The notes below the pieces were generated by a model. The model saw only the letters and a list, made by a program, of their open reading frames with translations, did not search any database and was not told the origin of the DNA. Below are positions 24,777 through 37,275 of a DNA stretch of 64,000 nt, in pieces. A program made the translations under genes and the position numbers. The stretch is from Hyalella azteca (Eukaryota > Arthropoda > Malacostraca > Amphipoda > Hyalellidae), in the NCBI RefSeq assembly GCF_000764305.2, contig NW_025939285.1, positions 186,001 through 250,000 of the forward strand, written 5' to 3'. Each line of letters starts with the position of its first letter. Positions within the stretch are counted from its first letter, which is position 1.

Positions 24777-27566
24777 AGTGGTAACAAGCAGCAAGCGCGG
24801 CCGTCTTCCCGAACTGTTTGCTATTTCTTCAGGTCGGCGGCGCTAATATATGCGAGAAGTGAGGGCGCTTCAGAAAACCCAAAAGCCCAGCGCCAGATGG
24901 TGTAAATCAGCCGCGTGTGTGGTCACGTCTGGATGAGCAGCTCGCCAAGCAAACAGAGCTCAAAAATATTCATGACATTGAAAAATTGAATTCATAGGGT
25001 GGTGTATATATATATATCCTAAATCGCTCAAAATAATAACATTTTACTTTATGAGTGAAACATGACAATTAGATAGGAGTGATGTCATATCGTGATCGAA
25101 TGGGCTTGCAAAAATTGCCGAATCAAATATTTAAAAAAACAGAGGCCTATGGTGTACCAGATTGTAAAAACCAAACCGAAAAAAAAAAAATTCAGTCAAA
25201 GATCATCTAAGTTTAGATATTATCCTGGTCACATTTGAGAGAATGATTCAAAGAGACCTACATGCACACTTTAATTTTTTGCTAATTAAATTAAAGTATC
25301 GTAGTCATCTGGCTATGAATTACCGTGACTATATCATGAGCTCTGGATTGATCAGACTATAGAACTTCTTCATCACGAAATGAGGTAAGGTATTGGTCGC
25401 ACTGCGCAGAAAGCGAGCTCAGCAAAGAGTTATTACGCATATTGAAATAGGTCAGTGTTCTTTTCGTCCTGAATTCAGCTGGAATACGTAGTTCCGGAAT
25501 GAAGAGATTCTAATTCTTGAACTTTCAGAATTTTTATCTATGCTAACTGGCCATCGGAACAGATGAAAGAACGTAGCAATATCTATATTGCATTGGTAAT
25601 CTACTCTTGCGATATATTACGTCACAATTCGAAATTACAAAGAGGTCTAAGTTTCGAATTTGCAAATAATTTGATATTTTAAAAGGTAAGCAATTCAATC
25701 TCAGTACGCGAAGAAACAATTTTACATCTGTTGATTATGCCGTACGTACGTCTACGTGAATTTAACGATCATTTCGAGTTTTCTCTGTCAAACAAACTGT
25801 CCAAATTGCACAGATTAAGTGAACTCAAATTCAGAACAACTCTACATGTCATCTTGAAGTGTCAGAATTTATCCATGCTGAGATAAGATTACCTGAGTAA
25901 GCAAAGCTCGGAGTGACCGTTATCAGAGCGCGTACACCTACGAGACGGCGAGCCTGGAACGGTGTTTCTCGACGCACCGTTAGTGTTCGACGAACCATCA
26001 GTAATACTCCAAGACGTTGTAGATTAAGTTCATCGATCCGATTCAGGATGCAATGTTGTCCACTTTCTGTGAAAATTACTCATTTGCATGCCAACGCAAT
26101 GTATACGTGCAGGATTATGTACAGTATGTCTCGAGTGAAGTTTTGATTCATATTTACATCAACACTGTCAGATAAGTGTTGAAACTTCTCATTAAATCAA
26201 GAAAAAAAGTTTAGAATTAATGCATTCAAGCATGTTGTTTTCATTTTTTTTATTGATTCGCTATTGATTCTTTTCTATTATTCCACGAAGGCCACAAAAA
26301 TTATTACTTTGTCATTCTGAATGGCTCAGTACAAATTTCGAAGCCCATGTTTATTCGGCAGTCGTCAAGTTGAATCTTGAAAGCAAATATCACAAGTTCT
26401 GAGGTGTTTCATGAGTATTAAAACTAAATTTAATTTCGAATAAACGGAGACGTATGCAGCTGACGAAAAAATCTACAGTTTATGAAATATGGACATTCTC
26501 AATTGCAAACTGACCATGAAAATTTGCGCGCAATCGTAGTAATAAAAATATTGAGCGATAAACGATCAATTTATTAGACTTGTAAAATTTAGAAAATTTT
26601 TTCGTTACTGGACCAGCGTTAATCTCTTCTATTAGAATAATTAGATGGCAGCGTCGCCGCAACCGTGACGAACACAACACACGTCTTATGTCGATCGCCT
26701 ACCGGTCATAATAAGAGTCCTAAATCATTCATATCCTGGAACGAACGCCAAGTCACAGTTCTACGGTCAACAACATGACTCAGATAATCACGAGGCAAAT
26801 CATTGGTTAGAACGCTTACGCTATAGACGTCACATGAGTGGCTAGTAAAATTACTAAGAAGCTTAAAGCACGACTAAAGATACCTCTCACACGTGAATTT
26901 TTTATAATTTGAAGGTTAAATAAGATATTCCGTACATGTATTGAAGTTTATATCCGGAGTCATATTAATCAAGTTACGGTGGCTACGAACAGACTTGAAA
27001 ATTGCACTGATCTTAGGGATTTTTTCAACTACTTTGAACTTTTGTAGTACTCGGTTTAAATAAAATAATAGTTAAATATAAGCTGTTCCATCACGCCATA
27101 TTTACGATTTTTTAATGCTGCTCGTTCAACATTTACCATACGATCAGGCTTGTAGATGCTTCTGACACCACAACTCTTCAATCCAATTTAAAAAATAAAA
27201 ATTAACATACGTTCTCGGCCAAACACAGCCGCAACACTACTCGTACAGATAAAAGAAGAGTCAATCTACTCTTCGAAGACGAATATGTCTGTCTTAACGC
27301 ACTTAATTTCAAACATCAGCACATAAACTTAGGATTGATTACGATGCTGCAGTTATTCGCATCGCAGGCGAAGAACGAACCTGTTCTCAGTCTACAATTA
27401 AGGCTCCAGAACTGCAGTAAAGATAACCGTCGAGACAGCAGCGATCGAGATCACCTTCGTTGGCGCTGGTCAAGATCTTAACGGCGTTCGCCACATAGCG
27501 AAGTGTGTACCTGGGGCTCTTGCAGGGAGATGGATAATAATCAATCTTCAGGTGGAAGCCTATTTG
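24777..27566. other. Non-coding stretch
   Basis: No gene supported. A short (TA)n run lies near 25003-25016. Otherwise nothing recognisable. Confidence 0.5.
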
Positions 27567-27731
27567 AAAAAAATATAACTCAGTACTCACTGCAGTGAGT
27601 GACAGAGAGCGCATTTTCTCGTCGACGAAAACGTGAAGTCACGGACGGACAGACGGCGGACAGACAGACGGACGGACGGACGGGCATGGCGAGCACAATA
27701 GTGCATTTTTTCCATAAATGAGAAAATGCGC
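27567..27731 (-). mobile_element. (GTCY)n Helentron-like element, copy 2
   Basis: Same order of parts as the 17.2-kb copy: end repeat 27731-27720, microsatellite about 27690-27637, inverted 12-bp repeat 27620-27609, perfect 16-bp palindrome 27600-27585 and T-rich tail. The microsatellite is longer and has a phase break (GGCGGAC). The tail shares AGTACTGAGTTATATTTTTT with copy 1 before the flanks diverge, which fixes the end of the element. It lies head-to-head with copy 3. Confidence 0.78.
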
Positions 27732-28478
27732 TAAAATGGGAATGACTGTTGAAGCAGAGAAAAAGATGCCATCTTTTTCTCCGATGCCATCTTTTCTCTA
27801 CAAACCTAAACCTTTTGACCAATTTCAAGTAGGCTCGTATGAGCAATTGCGGGCTAAACCAGGTCTCGGCAAAATCAAAAACTCGCTTATTACTGCAACA
27901 AACAACGCTTATTACTGCAAAATCGAAAATTACTGCTACAAACTGACGGATCGATGCCCGTTTTTATAGTTCGGATGAGATAAAAATAAACAGTTATATG
28001 GCGCACTTGAAGTAGGTAACACATTTCTTTATCACCTCGGTAACTAGGGTCAGAGTTAAACGATATTTATTAAATTCTAGTCGCGCACACATTGAGGGAG
28101 GAAAAGCTTGATCGTAACTGTCCCCACATGCGATACAATTGTCGCATTGAATATTGCAAAAAAAAGTACACTTATATGTATTCAAACTCGCCAAAACGAT
28201 TAAAAATGCATGCAGTTTGTGATCATTTGGTAAAAATGGGTAGCATGAAACTGTATGGCAATCATCGCTGAGTCTAAAAAAATTGTGATTAAGACTGTTT
28301 TAAATTCCTTGGATTTTTTACTAAATAATCTGTTTATATGTAAACATCCTTTATCCGCAAATCAGTTACAATATCCCAATTAACATTACACGTAACTTTT
28401 CAAACAAAGAAACGAGGTATCAAAGTCTAAAATAACAAGAATTGAATATTTACCCGCGGGGCAGCGTACCCTTTATTA
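27732..28478. other. Spacer between two inverted elements
   Basis: About 750 bp of non-coding DNA between two head-to-head copies of the (GTCY)n element. An 83-codon plus-strand frame (27718-27969) starts inside copy 2 and contains short internal duplications (MPSFSPMPSF; ITATNNAYYCKIENYCYK) but no domain. Confidence 0.45.
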
Positions 28479-28672
28479 GCGCATTCTCTCATTTATGGAA
28501 AAAAATGCACTATTGTGCTCGCCATGTCCGTCTGTCGTCTGTCTGTCCGTCTGTCTGTCTGTCTGTCCGTCCGTCCGTCTGTCCGTCCGTCCGTGACCTC
28601 AAGTTTTCGTCGACGAGAAAATGCGCTCTCTGTCACTCACTTCAGTGAGTATTGAGTTACGTATATTTATTT
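28479..28672 (+). mobile_element. (GTCY)n Helentron-like element, copy 3
   Basis: Plus-strand copy with the longest microsatellite of the four (about 28526-28594). The 5' end repeat has one change (GCGCATTCTCTC, 28479-28490), the inverted copy is intact (GAGAAAATGCGC, 28615-28626) and the palindrome has one change (ACTCACTTCAGTGAGT, 28635-28650). The tail is AT-rich but its T-run is eroded. The 68-codon frame reading VRPSVCPSV-type repeats is only translated microsatellite. Confidence 0.78.
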
Positions 28673-31024
28673 CACTCGTTAGGATGCAGCGAGGCAGACG
28701 TTCGTGCAGGAATTAGCTTCATATTTGAGGCCGCGCGCGATTTAAAGACGAGTTCTTGGAAGAACCATATATACGACATCAGCTCATCTGCCGCTAGTTA
28801 TCTCGTCGCTTGTGTAGAGCTTATTTCGAGCAATCGTAACGGCAAGACTGAAAACGATAAAAATGGAGGTGTCGGTAGAAGAAAATCCAGACCGTATTCA
28901 ATCATAAATTTATTCAGGCTTTGAACCAAGAAATGCGATAAGAATAGCGTTAAAAAAGTATATGCGCTGGAGGGAAAAATGATGCATAACCACCGAGGAT
29001 TAACGGCGTTGGAAAAATTATTAAGTCATCTTTATGTCAAAAAACGCAAGTTAATTGCATAATAATTAATGAAGTACAGTTCCAGCGTAATGAGTCAGCG
29101 TATGTCAACAGATATAGAAGGAAATGAATTAACGGAACTTTAGCTGCAACTATAGATTTATAATTTAGTCACAATACTCCGTTACCTTGCCGAGACTGCC
29201 ACTGAAATGTTTGTTGCCTTCTGCATTCGTCACGCAAACAATAAGGAGCGACGACAGATCAAAGCCCAGATCCCTGCTCCGGTCGAAGGCCTGAGTCGAA
29301 TTAAACATTAGCGACCTAAACATTCTATTTCAAGGATGAGCAGTACTATTATAAAGTATAAATTTGATTGAAATATTTAAAGAAGCTACAGAACTCTCAT
29401 GATCCAATGGTTTAAAGGGTTCGGACGGCCGATATGACGCATTACATGCGTGAAAAATCTACTGAATTTTCCTGTTCGAAATTTTAGAGACAACAATTTT
29501 CACATTTATGGCGGCATAATACAAGTTGTACAATTTGCATCTTGGGATAATAAAAATTCAAGTTACAACCGCAACCCAACTGTAAAACTTTTGATCATTT
29601 GTCAAGCAATTGTCAAAAAAGCATGACAAACTCACTTATTTCGGGCAGATTTACGGACTTCTCCTTAAAGATGCAGCCCCAATCTTCATCTTCACTCAAA
29701 AAATGTGCAAAATAACCGGGATCTCACATAAAAAATGAGTAAACCGTTCGGTAAGCTCGGCTTACACCGATAAATTCATACTGATTACGATATTTCAAAT
29801 TATCACTGTCACGGCATGGTATTAAAGGTTACTAATCACATCGGAGCTCATGCAGGTGTACTCAAGTAATAGAGATTTGAGACATTTCACCAAAAATGTT
29901 CGCGGGAATGGGCAACATGCAAATCTGAATAGAGTGAAACGCGGCGAGCGCACTTTGCATGAAGAAACGAAGAATCTCTGAAATCTTATAGACTCGCAAG
30001 GCTCAGTATAGGATCTTTCAACAGCAGGTGCGCCGTTAAATTTATGACGCATCCAAAAGCCATCAGAAAAGTTTGCAGCGAAAGTTCCAGGCTTCTACCA
30101 ATTAAAAGTTGCAGCGAGCAGTCTATCGGGAAGGATGCTGCAAGGCACCTATAGTGAGGGAGCGTAGAAACTTAATTATCGCAGTAAACAACATCAAGCA
30201 ACAGCCTCGAACGTTGAACTTTCTTTCGCACAACTTCAGCCGTTTCTTGTTCTCAGGCGAAGCTGCAGCTTCGGTATGAGCAGATTTTTATTTTGCTGTC
30301 AATTAAGTCAAAAGTATTTCGTGCTAGCCTCATCGGTATTTAGCATATATGACGTAATTGTTTCATGAAATGGTAAATAAAGTTTCATTTAAAATTTTAA
30401 ATTAACAAAATAATCTCTTCTAGCCAATACGCGAAAAACCAGAAATGAAACAGAATTTACATTATTTACGCTTTCAAATAACCAAACTAATGGAATTGAA
30501 AGTGTGACAAACATACAAGTCGCTTTAAATAAGACATGAAAGGTTCACATCTTCCAATACATTTAAAGGGTTTAATTGAGCAGTGGCAAGTAAACACTAA
30601 TGCATCAGCGGCGACGCACTTCACAATAGTCGACATATTTGATTACTTAAGAGCCCAGTCGAAGTGTTACTTACGTACACAAAATTTACAACCTCAAAGT
30701 GCATACAATTTCAAGTACAAAATCGTATGTTTTATCTACACTGCTGCCAAACGTGATTAAATGTTAAAACCAATTGCATGCTGCTGATTAAATGGTAAAA
30801 TAAGAATTAGCGCTTTTCATGGCGATATAAAAAGGAATACAAATAATTATTCAGTGACAGTTTTTTCGTCGTAATTGAGCGGACAACACAAAAATCCCCA
30901 TTTGCGCATATGGGTAAACGAAGTTCGGCATGAGCGGTAGCCGATTGCACAGCAACTCTTGAGCAAACACCGTCTGACGACGCGGCATGCAAGCGGCTGA
31001 GGTCTCTTGCGACCACAATTGCTA
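28673..31024. other. Non-coding stretch
   Basis: No gene supported. Frames of 60-90 codons show no motif. Confidence 0.5.
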
Positions 31025-31516
31025 TGCTACAGGGGTTAGAAAGGTCCCCTAAAAACGTATATACACACACACGGGCTCTTGGGCTGCGTGTTATGCAACT
31101 TCTTAGACCCACGACATCCCTTGGCAGGGCCTATCTGAGTGGTCACTGTGCTACAGGGGTTAGAAAGGTCCCCTAAAAACGTATATACACACACATGGGC
31201 TCTTGGGCTGCGTGTTATGCAACTTCTTAGACCCACGACAACCCTTGGCAGGGCCTATCTGAGTGGTCACTGTGCTACAGGGGTTAGAAATTAAGGTCCC
31301 CTAAAGACGTACACACACACGGGCTCTTGGGTTGCGCGTTATGCAACTTCTTAGACCCACGACATCCCTTGGCAGGGCCTATCTGAGTGGTCACTGTGCT
31401 ACAGGGATTAGAAAGGTCCCCTAAAGACGTACACACTGCACACGGGCTCTTGGGCTTCGTGTTATGCAACTTCTTAGACCCACGACAACCCTTGGCAGGG
31501 CCTATCTCAGTGGTCA
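31025..31516. repeat. 124-bp minisatellite, four units
   Basis: TGCTACAGGG starts units at 31025, 31149, 31273 and 31397, an exact 124-bp step. Each runs through TTAGAAAGGTCCCCTAAA, a (CA)n run, CGGGCTCTTGGG, TTATGCAACTTCTTAGACCC and TTGGCAGGGCCTATCT. Units differ slightly, and unit 3 compensates an insertion (ATTA) with a shorter CA-run. Since 124 is not a multiple of 3, the minus-strand frames repeating RSCITRSPRAxVCVYTFLGD are not real coding. Confidence 0.95.
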
Positions 31517-32992
31517 GCCAGTGGGAAGAAAGATTTCTTCTCGCTCCTCAGAAGGAAAAGTACTTTTGCAAGGCTAGGCGTGGAGATTCGTATTTCCTAT
31601 GCATACAGGCAGAGGTATTTTCATCGACAGAACTTTAAAGAAGTTGGGGTTCGGAAGAGAATAATTTTCATAAGGTGTGAAAACCTCGAGCATTTTTAAG
31701 CATCCTCAATAAAATTAAATATATTTTTATGCTTTTGCTTTTTTGGCAATTATTTTTTTGAATAGAGTAGAAAGTGAGGAAGAATCCATATTTGGTGTTG
31801 TAGATATATGCTAACGTATATAAGAATCACTTCCATTAAGATTTTAAGACAATGCAATTGAATGTATGTACATCTCCACGGTTATTTGGAGACAACACGA
31901 ACAACAGCGAAAGGCATGCAACCGCGTACAATTATTGACAATTGAGTGCACAACCGCAAATAATGATAATTAATACATAAATAAAAGACCACAACATGAA
32001 AGTATTCAAGCAATCACAATCAGGTATCAGCCGCTTTCAAAGCATGCCGTATCATACATGCGTGCTTGAATATTAGAGTTCAGTGTGTTTATATGAAGTA
32101 GCGACCCACAAAGATCATTGCGGATAACGAACGAGAAACTTGCGGTGCAGCGCACGACCGCGTGTAAGGAATCTACGCATTATATCGGCGTTAGAAAGTT
32201 CACGCTAGTTTATTCGCGTCAAGCAGTTGTCCAAGTAAAAGCGTTTTAGAGCACAAACGATAGCTTTCGAGAGAGAAAATAACGATACGACAACGGCTAA
32301 AGAGAATATCGATACATGCAAAAATTAAGTCTCCCGTACAAAACATAGCCAGTCCACGTCAGCATAAACTGCAAATAAGCAGTATAGACTTCACTCTACA
32401 CGGCGAAAACGATAGGAGCAAAGGAAACAGGCAAACTCTCGCGAAACGCTTAATTCAAGTGCTCGTAAACTAGGCATGCACGAGTGCTCTGGAGAGAGCA
32501 TTATGAAATTTGTATTTTCATTAAAATTTGCATAACAATGACTGGAATGCATCGATCGATGTACATATGATTTAATGTACACAGATTAAAATAGGAAAAA
32601 ATTACGTAAATGGAAAAAGGAGTGGAATGTTTCAGTGGAAAATGGAGTGGAAAGGAGAATCGCAACAAAAGGAATATAAATTAAGGCAAGCCGGAATGTT
32701 CCTCAATTTTGTGATCCTAGTGACGTAGTACTCAACCTAAGCTAATTCAACAACAATTTCGTTGTAACACGACCCAAGGTGGTAATACACAATTAAAACA
32801 ATTTCATTCTAAGTTAATCAATTGGGACGCGTTACCCCGCCCTTGCAGCATTATCGTGGGCCTCTAGTCTAATTTAGGACGGCCGCGCCCGACATTCTAT
32901 GACATCCATTAAGAGAATTAAAAAGAATGAATTTCTATGTCAGGAATAAAGGAACCTTCGAGCCCATATGCAGCGGCGGTGAGCCCATGGAT
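31517..32992. other. Non-coding stretch
   Basis: No gene or repeat that I can support. Confidence 0.5.
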
Positions 32993-33141
32993 CAGGGCCT
33001 ATACTTTCAAAAAAGTTAAGAGATCGTAAGTTCGTCAGCCAATCATTGACGGCTTTTCTAGCAAAATACACCAATCATAAACAAGAAAATAGAGCGCTAG
33101 TACTTACGTTCACATAGCGAGTTTTGAAAGTATGGCCCCTG
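32993..33141 (-). mobile_element. CAGGGGCC-end MITE, copy C
   Basis: Inverted relative to copies A and B. Plus-strand left end CAGGGCCTATACTTTC, right end GAAAGTATGGCCCCTG. The internal order is the mirror of copy A, with GTAAGTTCGTCAGCCAATCA and then GTACTTACGTTCACATAGCG. No coding sequence and no obvious target-site duplication. Confidence 0.87.
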
Positions 33142-35329
33142 CTATGAGCGAACGATGACCAAATTGGCACATGCGGCATATTGAACGCATTTGGCGGTGG
33201 CCACCCAAGCGAGGCTACTTTACCGCACCACTGAAAATTCCCTATCGTCCAATTATGGTTACGAGAATGTCAGGAATTTATAGTCGAGCAGGCGTAAAAT
33301 TCCAAACCTCACTCACGCCAAAATTTGGGCGTTCATGGAAAAATGATCCCAAAAATAGATTCCGCATTCTACGAATAGACTTACAGTAATATAATAGTAA
33401 TCTTCGTTACCGCAGCAATGCATGAAAAAAAATGTTATTCAAAAATATTTCAGACTAATACTCCGTAAATTGCACATCAAAAAGTATAATACAATTACAA
33501 GAAAAACGCGAAAAACCTACGAACTTGTCTGTCAACTATAAAAGAATTCCTTCCGTTCGGAAAACCCATGGAATTTTTTCAATCCAAACCACATATTCCG
33601 TTACCCAAGCAACTGAAAGCTAACACTTCGCTCTTTAATTTTATAATCGCGCCTGCAGGTGATTAATACTTGTCAGTCATGATTAACAAAAGCTCTGGTT
33701 GCGTTTTCCTCATACTATTCCAGCTGAATCGAGAATGACGCATCGTCAATCACATAGCAATATCAATATTAACAAGCGAGTCTCTAAAGTCACAAGGTTG
33801 CACCGAAATCAAAATGACAACCAGCGCCGAAGATCACACCCTTTCTAAAGTCACAGCAACACCTGCACCGCTGAATAAGGTAATTCCGTACGCCCTCTCC
33901 CCAACCACATTATTTAATTAAAGCGTGCCCAACGATCCCCATCCACCCACTCGAGCCTCTTTCACAACCCGCATCGACACCGGCACCTTGCAAGAGCGCT
34001 GGAAGCAACAGATGCTCGGTCGGCCCATTGCCAGCTCAAACGTGACCGTTAAAGCGCTATGTTCGCTTTTGTAAAACTTTCCAGACTATCAAACGCCGGA
34101 CCAAGCAACAGATGACTCCGCGTAGCCATGGTCCAAGGAATCAGATCAATCATGACGACGCACTTCTCGTTGTTTCGTTGCTTTGCACCGCTTGTGTGAT
34201 ACCGTCCATAGCAGATAAAGTTCGCCATGTCAGCAGATGTCACATAAGCAAACATCTGGCGTGGAAGTTTTCAAGTCCGGAGAGCCTCTCAGGCGAAAAC
34301 TAATTCCTTTTTCAACCAATGTTTTTCAGAAGGCAAATTTGTTCATTCCATTCTGATAAATATTTAGCCGAGTTTTTAATAAAATGACATTTGATTCATT
34401 TGAAATGCGACTGTTAGTCCCTTGCTATAAAATCATAGAGCAAAGTCGTAAACTCATTACAGACCGGGAGGAAAATACTGAATTAGGACTGAAATATAAG
34501 ATTCCATACAACATATGAAATTCGTGAACTTCAAATTCACCTGAACGATCGAACCTGATAACAAACACTTCGCTCTAAGGGTGCCTGTTTGAAAAGCCGT
34601 AAAGCGCTGCTGATAGGACCTGATCTCTTATTTGTCGTGGTTCTGGTATTGGTTCAACTGAGGGAGAAACGCAGCACGCTTTCAAATGAAAAAGTGAGTC
34701 AATTTCAGTCGAAGAACCGGGTTGACGTTCGAAATTTCTTGATCAGGTAAATGACATTCATTATTAATCGTCAAAGATACTAAATTTTAAATAAACTGAC
34801 ATGAAGAACGTCAGAAAAAAAATAGTGCGTGGGGTGTCCAGAGGAAGTTAACCCATAAAAAAATTACCTCAGTTCCTAATCATCCAGAGATCTCACGACA
34901 GGAATGGCCTGGAACTGAAGGCCTGCGCACAAAGAGGACGAGCGGAACGGTTGGACGAGATAACGATCTCGTTCGTCACCCTGCATCCACGGTACTCATT
35001 CCGGGCACCAGAATAAAAAACTGAAACGGGACTCGAGCCAGTAACATGCACAAGAAATCTTAATTCGAGGAGTCATGCTAGCTAGCTAACGCACATAACA
35101 GGTCGGCCCAAGGGAACGGGATTGCGATGAAGACGATACGAGACGATACGCACTTGCCGCGTCGTTCAAATGGTGTGCGAGAGTTTTATTTATTTTTAAG
35201 AGTTGAAAATTAAACACAACTATACGCAGATTAAGGAGCTGAAAGTACAATAAACACCTTTTCGTAATCGTGTGCACTGTAAATTGTTCAACCAACCAGC
35301 ACATTATAGGTCGCTTTAGGCATTTTCAC
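33142..35329. other. Non-coding stretch
   Basis: No gene supported. A 72-codon plus-strand frame (33171-33389) and others here lack recognisable domains. Confidence 0.5.
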
Positions 35330-35357
35330 GTGAGATTAGGTGTAAACCTAATCTCAC
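35330..35357. repeat. 12-bp perfect stem hairpin
   Basis: GTGAGATTAGGT and ACCTAATCTCAC flank the loop GTAA. A third partial repeat, CCTAATCTCC, follows 5 bp downstream. It is non-coding and may be a small fold-back. Confidence 0.75.
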
Positions 35358-35765
35358 AACATCCTAATCTCCTAAGTCGAATTAATATCAGACCATAACA
35401 TAATCAGTGCTTCATAAAAGAGTTCTAGAACCTTATGAAGGCATACTCTGAATAAAGATATTGAGGTTCAGATCAATTTTTCAATGTTTGTCAGAATCTA
35501 TTTCAACAGATGGCTGGGTGATATTATTGGGCACGGATCTGGTCCTAAACATGCAACGAAGTGGAACTTTAGTGTTTCAGTATTCATGATTAATTTTCAT
35601 AGTGTCAATTATAATGAGGAATTTCACAGAAATTTCGAAATAACCATACAGAAACAGTAACAACAATTTGCTTTAAAGCTACTATAAAGGACTATAAATA
35701 ATGACTAATCAAGAAGAACTAATTTTCGAACAATGCAGACTAAGACGTTTCTGTAATAAATAATT

Positions 35766-35943
35766 AACTTGTCGAACCTTAACATATATTTTGTGCATAA
35801 TTAACTTGTCGAATCTCAACATATATTTTGTACATGATCAACTTGTCGAACTTCAACATATATTTTGTGCAGAATTAACTAGTCGAACCTTAACATATAT
35901 TTTGTGCATAACTTGTCGAACCTTAACATATATTTTGTGCATA
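35766..35943. repeat. 37-bp tandem array, five units
   Basis: AACTTGTCGAACCTTAACAT-like units start at 35766, 35803, 35840, 35877 and 35910 (37-bp steps, last step 33). Each continues ATATTTTGTGCATAATT with minor changes. Non-coding minisatellite. Confidence 0.95.
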
Positions 35944-37080
35944 TGCGTAGTCCTAACTTGATTATAGTTTCCGGTAGGAGTAAAAGAGACTCATGAAACT
36001 TCACAAATTGCTAAATTCTTAAAAAAATCGTGAAATTTTGTTTAAAAATGGAGCAGGACCGAAAAGAAGTTACGCTAATCAGGAGAGCTTCTTTGTCTGA
36101 CGATAATTTGCTTCAAGTTTGGAAAGCTGTGCAAACATGAGAAGGAATTGAGAGCAGCTTTGCCTGAAGTGTTTTTGACCCCTAAAATCTGTTTAAATTA
36201 TGAATATGAAGAGAAATAATTGAGAGTAACATGAATTGAAAGCTAAAAATTCAGCCAAACGTAACTTTGATGCGGCATTCGTTCATTTGAGTGCATGTAA
36301 ACGTGCAGTCGGATGTACTCGCGTCTAGTTTAAATGTATATATTCTAAAATAATGATTCTTTGATGCATGAAGAAAATATTGAGAAAATAATTTCTTTTC
36401 TTCGCGAACTTTTCCTTTTCCCACTATATTGAGAAATGTTTGAACTTCGGTAGAGCCTCCAGAGGATAGAATCGCGACCCTCCGAAATGCGCGATATAAA
36501 ATTTAGTCGAAACCGAAACAAATCAGAAAATTTGTACACAGTGATAATTCTTTCACATTTGTAGAGAATCAACCTATTAAGATTTAAAATAATATTTTTA
36601 CATTATTCTTTACGCTAACGTAACTGTTTACAAAGCTTACATGGTTGAGCCCAGGAAAAAAATTTTAGCCGTTTGGCTTCCTTAAAACTCAACCGGAACA
36701 TTACCTTCGAATCTAAGCCTTTCACATCTGAATTAAGCTGAATATAGGCAATAGTAATATGAATTATAACTGAACTGATACTCAAATTCAAATACATGCA
36801 TAATTCTCACAATGATTTCATGTTTAGTTACAGAATTTCATGCAACCAAGTTCATCCTCGTACTCCGCGTAAATGCGGAAGAGAATGTCAAAAAGATCTG
36901 GTGCACGTATTCTCACGCTAGCCGCGTTCAGAACAGCTTCCTGTTATAAAATAAACTTTAGGTACATACTACATACGTAGGCATAAACGTCTTTCCATAT
37001 GCAATGACTTAGTAAGGATAAGCTGCTTGATATCTGTCTCTAGAAGAAATATAATTGAATATTTTCTTGATAAGTTGTTC
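35944..37080. other. Non-coding stretch
   Basis: No gene or repeat seen. Confidence 0.5.
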
Positions 37081-37275
37081 AATATTGCCAGCCAAGGTCT
37101 TCAATTGTCAGCCAAGGTATTTAATTGGCAGTCAAGGTCTTCAATTGTCAGCCAAGGTCTTCAATTGTCAGCCAAGGTCTTCAATTGTCAGCCAAGGTCT
37201 TTAATTGGCAGCCAAGGTCTTTAATTGTCAGCCAAGGTCTTCAATTGTCAGCCAAGGTCTTCAATTGTCAGCCAA
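37081..37275. repeat. 20-bp tandem array, about 9.7 units
   Basis: The unit TCAATTGTCAGCCAAGGTCT is repeated head-to-tail with a strict 20-bp step and no spacer. Variants are concentrated at the left end (TTAATTGGCA, GTCAAGG) and again at 37201-37230. Seven-nucleotide arms within the array are not self-complementary beyond CAATTG. The 65-codon frame through it repeats QGLQLSAKVFN, a by-product of two frames (20 = 3x6+2). It is not a CRISPR because there are no unique spacers. Confidence 0.96.

Noticed and set aside
28442..28648. Val/Pro/Ser/Cys-rich repeat peptide
   Set aside because: It is translated (GTCY)n microsatellite inside the transposon-like element.
30807..31469. Minus-strand frames repeating RSCITRSPRA and FLGDLSNPC phrases as a repeat protein
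   Set aside because: They come from translating the 124-bp minisatellite. The period is not a multiple of three, so no single frame can run through it.
37081..37275. CRISPR array
   Set aside because: The 20-bp units are contiguous with no unique spacers, and the context is eukaryotic.
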